From Tropicibacter sp. R16_0 (GTDB taxonomy: Bacteria > Pseudomonadota > Alphaproteobacteria > Rhodobacterales > Rhodobacteraceae), in assembly GCF_017743935.1 (NCBI RefSeq), contig NZ_JAGHRE010000006.1:186001-250000 (forward strand): DNA of 64,000 nt. The letters run 5' to 3'. The notes below the pieces were generated by a model. It worked only from the letters and a program-made list of their open reading frames with translations, was not told where the DNA came from and did no database searches. Below, in pieces: positions 61,701 to 64,000 of this stretch; position 1 is the first letter of the stretch, and each line of letters starts with the position of its first letter. Made by a program: the position numbers and the translations under genes.

Positions 61701-64000
61701 AGTTGAGCGAGTTCAGCTCGTCATACGGATCATCGGGCCCAAAGGTATCGGCCGGATCGAACGGATTTGTCGGGCTGGATTCATGCGGAGGCGGCGTGAA
61801 CAGCAGTTTGCCTTCGGTCTGTGTCGGGTCGCTGGGATCAACGCCAAGCACGGACAGGTCGATGACCCAGAAGCCGGTGACGGGGTCGAACAGCGCGCCT
61901 CCGGGCGGGTCGGTCGCCAATGATGACCCCGGTGGCAGCTCGATCCCGATGCCGAAATCGCCGGTAACACCGTTTGGCAGGTTCACCAGATCGTCGATGG
62001 AATCGTAGAACGGAGGCTGCGGCGTAATCTTGAGCGTCAGCTCGATCACCGTGTCCTCGTCGCCACTGCCAATGAGTTCGAGCATCGGAAGCGGCAGTTC
62101 CTGTTCCGGTTCGCAGGGGTCTGTTCCACCACCGGTCGCTGGTACAACAACCACGGTAAAGTCCATGGGGACGACAGACCCACCTGGCAAGGAGTCGATC
62201 AACATCAGAACTTCTTCGGGCGTTCCGATCAGACCATCGAGGGGCTGGTCATCTTCCACGACAATCGCGTGGATTGTCATGTCGTAATAAGTCACCTCGG
62301 TCACGTTGGTCGGGACAAATTCCAGCGTCGCGAGTTGATCCGCGGTGACCACATAGGACTCACCGCTCGAATCGACGGGGGTTCCGCCAAGGAAGGATAC
62401 GGCCGGGTCAACGTCCGTGATCAGGTAGTACAGGGTTTCGGACCCGTCGAACTGACCGCCAGCAAAGGTGATCTCGGTCATGCGGCCTTCGATCGGATCT
62501 GCGGGGCGGAACAGGTTGTCGGGAGAGATCGGACCGGTTTGCAGGAAGATATCCCTGATACGCGAGTCCAATGTAAACGCCGCGTTGTCCTTGCCCGCAT
62601 AGCCATAAACCCGGTCTGCGTTCGGGATACCGTCGACTATTTCGGTTGGCCGATAGGCATCGTCGATCTGATCATCGGTGATGCCCGAGTTCGGATCGTC
62701 GGTGGGATCCGGGTTCTGCAACTCCAGGATCGGATCATCGGCAATGCCCGTCACATTGACCGTGACGGTGCCAGTTGCGAGCTGGAACTGGCTTAGATCA
62801 ATCGTCTCATAGTAGATGACCGAGACGTCGAACTCGATGGTTTCGTTGCTGTCCTTGCCGGGGAGGATCCACAGTTCGGCGGCTTGTGTCGGCGTCAGGC
62901 GCAATTCTCCGTTGGCGTCGACAGGCAGCGCATTGAAGTACCGGTCGGGAATGACGGGGTCAGCCTGCGGCGGCCCAAGGAAGAAGGTCGGCACGCGGCC
63001 AAAGGAATCCGGCACCACGTTTGTGATGACAACCTGACCCAGGATCGCTTCGGGCGATCCGGGGGAGTTGTTCATGTTGTCGATGATGTTGCCATCAATG
63101 GGCGTGGCAAGTGCCGTGTCTTCCCGACCGGAGAAGCTTTCGGATGGATCACCGCCATCAATCACCGGATCCACACGCAATACTTCGTCCAGCGTTGTGA
63201 CGCGGGTGTTGCCACCATCGGATTCGGTTGTCACCACGTCAATCTTGAGAGGGTAGTCACCAGCATAGTGGGTCGGAATACCGCGCAGTTCAGCCGTCAG
63301 CCAGCTGTCATTTTCCAGGCTCCAGGAATTGAAGCCCGGCGGTACGTTCACATCCGTCAGCAGGGCAGGGATCTTGGGGCCGGTCGGGTCATTGGGATCT
63401 TGAATATAAACTGTGACGCCATTTGGCACTTCGCGCATGACAACGGCGGTGACGGATTCCGACCCGTCATTGTCCTGAATGACAGGCTGGAACGGGATCT
63501 GCCAGACACCACCGGCATCGTCGATCACCATCTCATTGCCCTGAGGCAATGTCAGGATGACAGCGATGTTGTTGACCGGGTCGACATCGACATCAAACGT
63601 CGCATCCGCTTGGGCGTTGCGGACCTCGTTGGTGTTGTCGTCCGATACCGAAACTTCGATGTTCAGGTCGTCGCCAAAGAAGTCACCCACCGAAGAGAAC
63701 GGATCGCCGTTCTGCCGGTCGACGTCATAATCTTCGTAAAGCGAGGGTCGCAGCTGCAGCGAGGCCTCGAAAGAGGTGACATTCGGTACAAAGCTAATGG
63801 TCAGATCACCGGTCGCCTGGTTGTATGTGGCGCTGTCAATCAGGTCATAGGTTGTCTGTGCCAGCGGCAGGCCGCCATCGGGTTGAAAGAATGCGGATTG
63901 CAAGACGGTTGTGCCGCTGAGGTGGTCGGCGATCCAGTCCGTCGGGACGTTCGTGATCAAGATGGTTTCGATCTGCTCGGACCCGTCCGTATCGGGCGTC
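58759..64000 (-). CDS. Giant RTX-tailed type I secreted surface protein, C-terminal part (5' end outside window)
   Basis: The frame is open from 58759 to the window edge (over 1740 residues) with no plausible start, so the gene continues beyond 64000. Body: Ig/cadherin-like repeats with recurring D-x-DGSE-like turns (DTDGSE near 63990, DNDGSE near 63470, DQDGSE near 61100, DVDGSE near 60300), and repeated DDP/ADDP strand ends. Tail: a short RTX block at about 59050-59145 (GNGDDVLIGGAGADTLEGGG) and a hydrophobic C-terminal secretion signal ending in NASGAQETAII. This is the LapA/BapA-type adhesin plan. Three cysteines are unusual for such a protein. Its neighbours are the exporter genes that should secrete it. 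Adhesion/biofilm role is inferred. Confidence 0.88.
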   Translation of the reverse strand, partial: TPDTDGSEQIETILITNVPTDWIADHLSGTTVLQSAFFQPDGGLPLAQTTYDLIDSATYNQATGDLTISFVPNVTSFEASLQLRPSLYEDYDVDRQNGDPFSSVGDFFGDDLNIEVSVSDDNTNEVRNAQADATFDVDVDPVNNIAVILTLPQGNEMVIDDAGGVWQIPFQPVIQDNDGSESVTAVVMREVPNGVTVYIQDPNDPTGPKIPALLTDVNVPPGFNSWSLENDSWLTAELRGIPTHYAGDYPLKIDVVTTESDGGNTRVTTLDEVLRVDPVIDGGDPSESFSGREDTALATPIDGNIIDNMNNSPGSPEAILGQVVITNVVPDSFGRVPTFFLGPPQADPVIPDRYFNALPVDANGELRLTPTQAAELWILPGKDSNETIEFDVSVIYYETIDLSQFQLATGTVTVNVTGIADDPILELQNPDPTDDPNSGITDDQIDDAYRPTEIVDGIPNADRVYGYAGKDNAAFTLDSRIRDIFLQTGPISPDNLFRPADPIEGRMTEITFAGGQFDGSETLYYLITDVDPAVSFLGGTPVDSSGESYVVTADQLATLEFVPTNVTEVTYYDMTIHAIVVEDDQPLDGLIGTPEEVLMLIDSLPGGSVVPMDFTVVVVPATGGGTDPCEPEQELPLPMLELIGSGDEDTVIELTLKITPQPPFYDSIDDLVNLPNGVTGDFGIGIELPPGSSLATDPPGGALFDPVTGFWVIDLSVLGVDPSDPTQTEGKLLFTPPPHESSPTNPFDPADTFGPDDPYDELNSLNYSMILNNFTCGTSDSASSTFSLTINPVVDPPVIRLTGGRSFDEDTVFDLGLSITSPDGGERPGDTVQIELETSSGAQLLDENGNPLTGTDIGGGLTRFDVDFDDIDNLGLKAAEHYSGPLNIRITASSEDINGDTASSTLTQTLQVIPVADDPFFNFDNTILDPDTGQPFVDESGPVPVITAIEDIPLNLSQFIEANTPDQDGSETITIVLAGVPDYLNVTGPSNNGFIDNGDGSYTISESAFPLVAVELVNQHARTPDSLDPTLPSEIPLTLTVNTLELANSDQATGTQNFILRVRPDADTPTLTASINPTTGVEDSGDLFTLTLSGETPDPHETMSFEIVVPAGGKIFVDGVEQPVVGGVVTLGGTPSPTVNPSINLGFAPDGVVTFLAPPDFGGMTSLDVTAITTDADGIFTDTERTPTQSLDLDIAVAPDLVFSVLDPDVELDETDAVVTHDPAGDFDIQVTDVDGSEVVDNVTYTITGVPDGMAYQVGSNPIVPVTTADLTFTGSLADFQQLTLIFPQDYATNGTSLNGTINVTTNEGGDESGAFTIDVDGELDLSVMVDVQPNTAPQTGAPIVVDFGIMATVTDVQAVPSETLEEVVIDFTDPLPPGTTSSAGTISGDRLTLTRGATSPADFAVLVAALSITVPGTYAGVLEGEITVSTNHGSGAPEAFQVAINDQPDVSGPVNISSTDPSFAISFTDLLANSTDPDQPLTVENITCSDPLVGLNVVGSTVFVTVPDAYVGMPTLTYDVVDSGPGPARSTATANLDIDTLQMEPNGTHTGPDGLTRDLMDNVTGAVGGSDIARGTGGDDAVILDLTNPYVDIEGFELQGGSDFVDLSNSTRDFRIDLGAGDDWGRGGNGDDVLIGGAGADTLEGGGGTDIFTITDLGSADVILDFEEPVGILFPVGVDQIDLTSVVALSLGENLADHVGYDNSNGALTVDGSLAATVNADGGGFANEVEVIFTNASGAQETAII

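Overview
The window reads as chromosomal DNA of an alphaproteobacterium of the Roseobacter group (Rhodobacteraceae). The evidence is gene content and the high-GC, NNC/NNG-rich codon use that also throws long antisense shadow frames: a monomeric NADP isocitrate dehydrogenase, a complete Na+-pumping NADH:quinone oxidoreductase, several tight ABC transporter operons, two sulfatase-fold hydrolases with DeoR regulators, and a type I secretion system with a giant RTX-type protein. No rRNA, tRNA, CRISPR array, insertion sequence or prophage gene was recognised, so the genus cannot be fixed. No gene-free stretch exceeds about 300 bases.

Layout. 1-4.5 kb: end of icd, a D-amino-acid aminotransferase, a GH25 lysozyme-like lipoprotein and a PhnY-like aldehyde dehydrogenase. 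4.6-10.4 kb: a six-gene catabolic cluster (flavin monooxygenase-like protein, two tandem Rieske oxygenases, Rid-family protein, DUF1028 protein, LysR regulator) preceded by a perfect palindrome. 10.4-14 kb: an AI-2E family permease, HlyD and DUF2955 efflux operon plus a small K+ channel. 14.2-16.7 kb: galE and manC for sugar nucleotides. 16.8-33 kb: a sulfatase, a DeoR regulator and a family-5 oligopeptide-type ABC transporter; a ccdAB toxin-antitoxin pair; then an operon of deoR, IMPase-like phosphatase, Na/Pi symporter and DMT permease running away from a phosphonate-monoester-hydrolase-like gene, with three in-phase TCCACA boxes between them; then a cupin protein and an alpha/beta hydrolase. 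33.3-42 kb: small genes, then nqrM-apbE divergent from nqrABCDEF, closed by a strong terminator. 42-50.7 kb: an eight-gene amino-acid-type operon (binding protein, two permeases, ureohydrolase, MlrC-like protein, DAO-type flavoenzyme, ornithine-cyclodeaminase-like protein, ATPase) with a divergent LysR gene. 50.8-52.8 kb: thioesterase, Fe-alcohol dehydrogenase and a decayed acyl-CoA ligase. 52.8-64 kb: an unusual OmpA-domain protein, then TolC, LapB-like ABC and LapC-like HlyD facing the 3' end of a giant RTX-tailed protein that leaves the window.

How the parts work together. The nqr locus has its own flavinylation (apbE) and iron-insertion (nqrM) factors, so a complete working enzyme can be assembled from it. 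The 16-33 kb region looks like a set of ester-hydrolysis genes under two sister DeoR repressors that appear to share an operator word. The 42-50 kb operon has the logic of an opine or N-substituted amino acid pathway (import, flavoenzyme oxidation, guanidino hydrolysis, imino/amino acid conversion), but its substrate is not evident. The least explained systems are the double Rieske cluster, the dual DeoR/hydrolase region and the ureohydrolase/MlrC operon.
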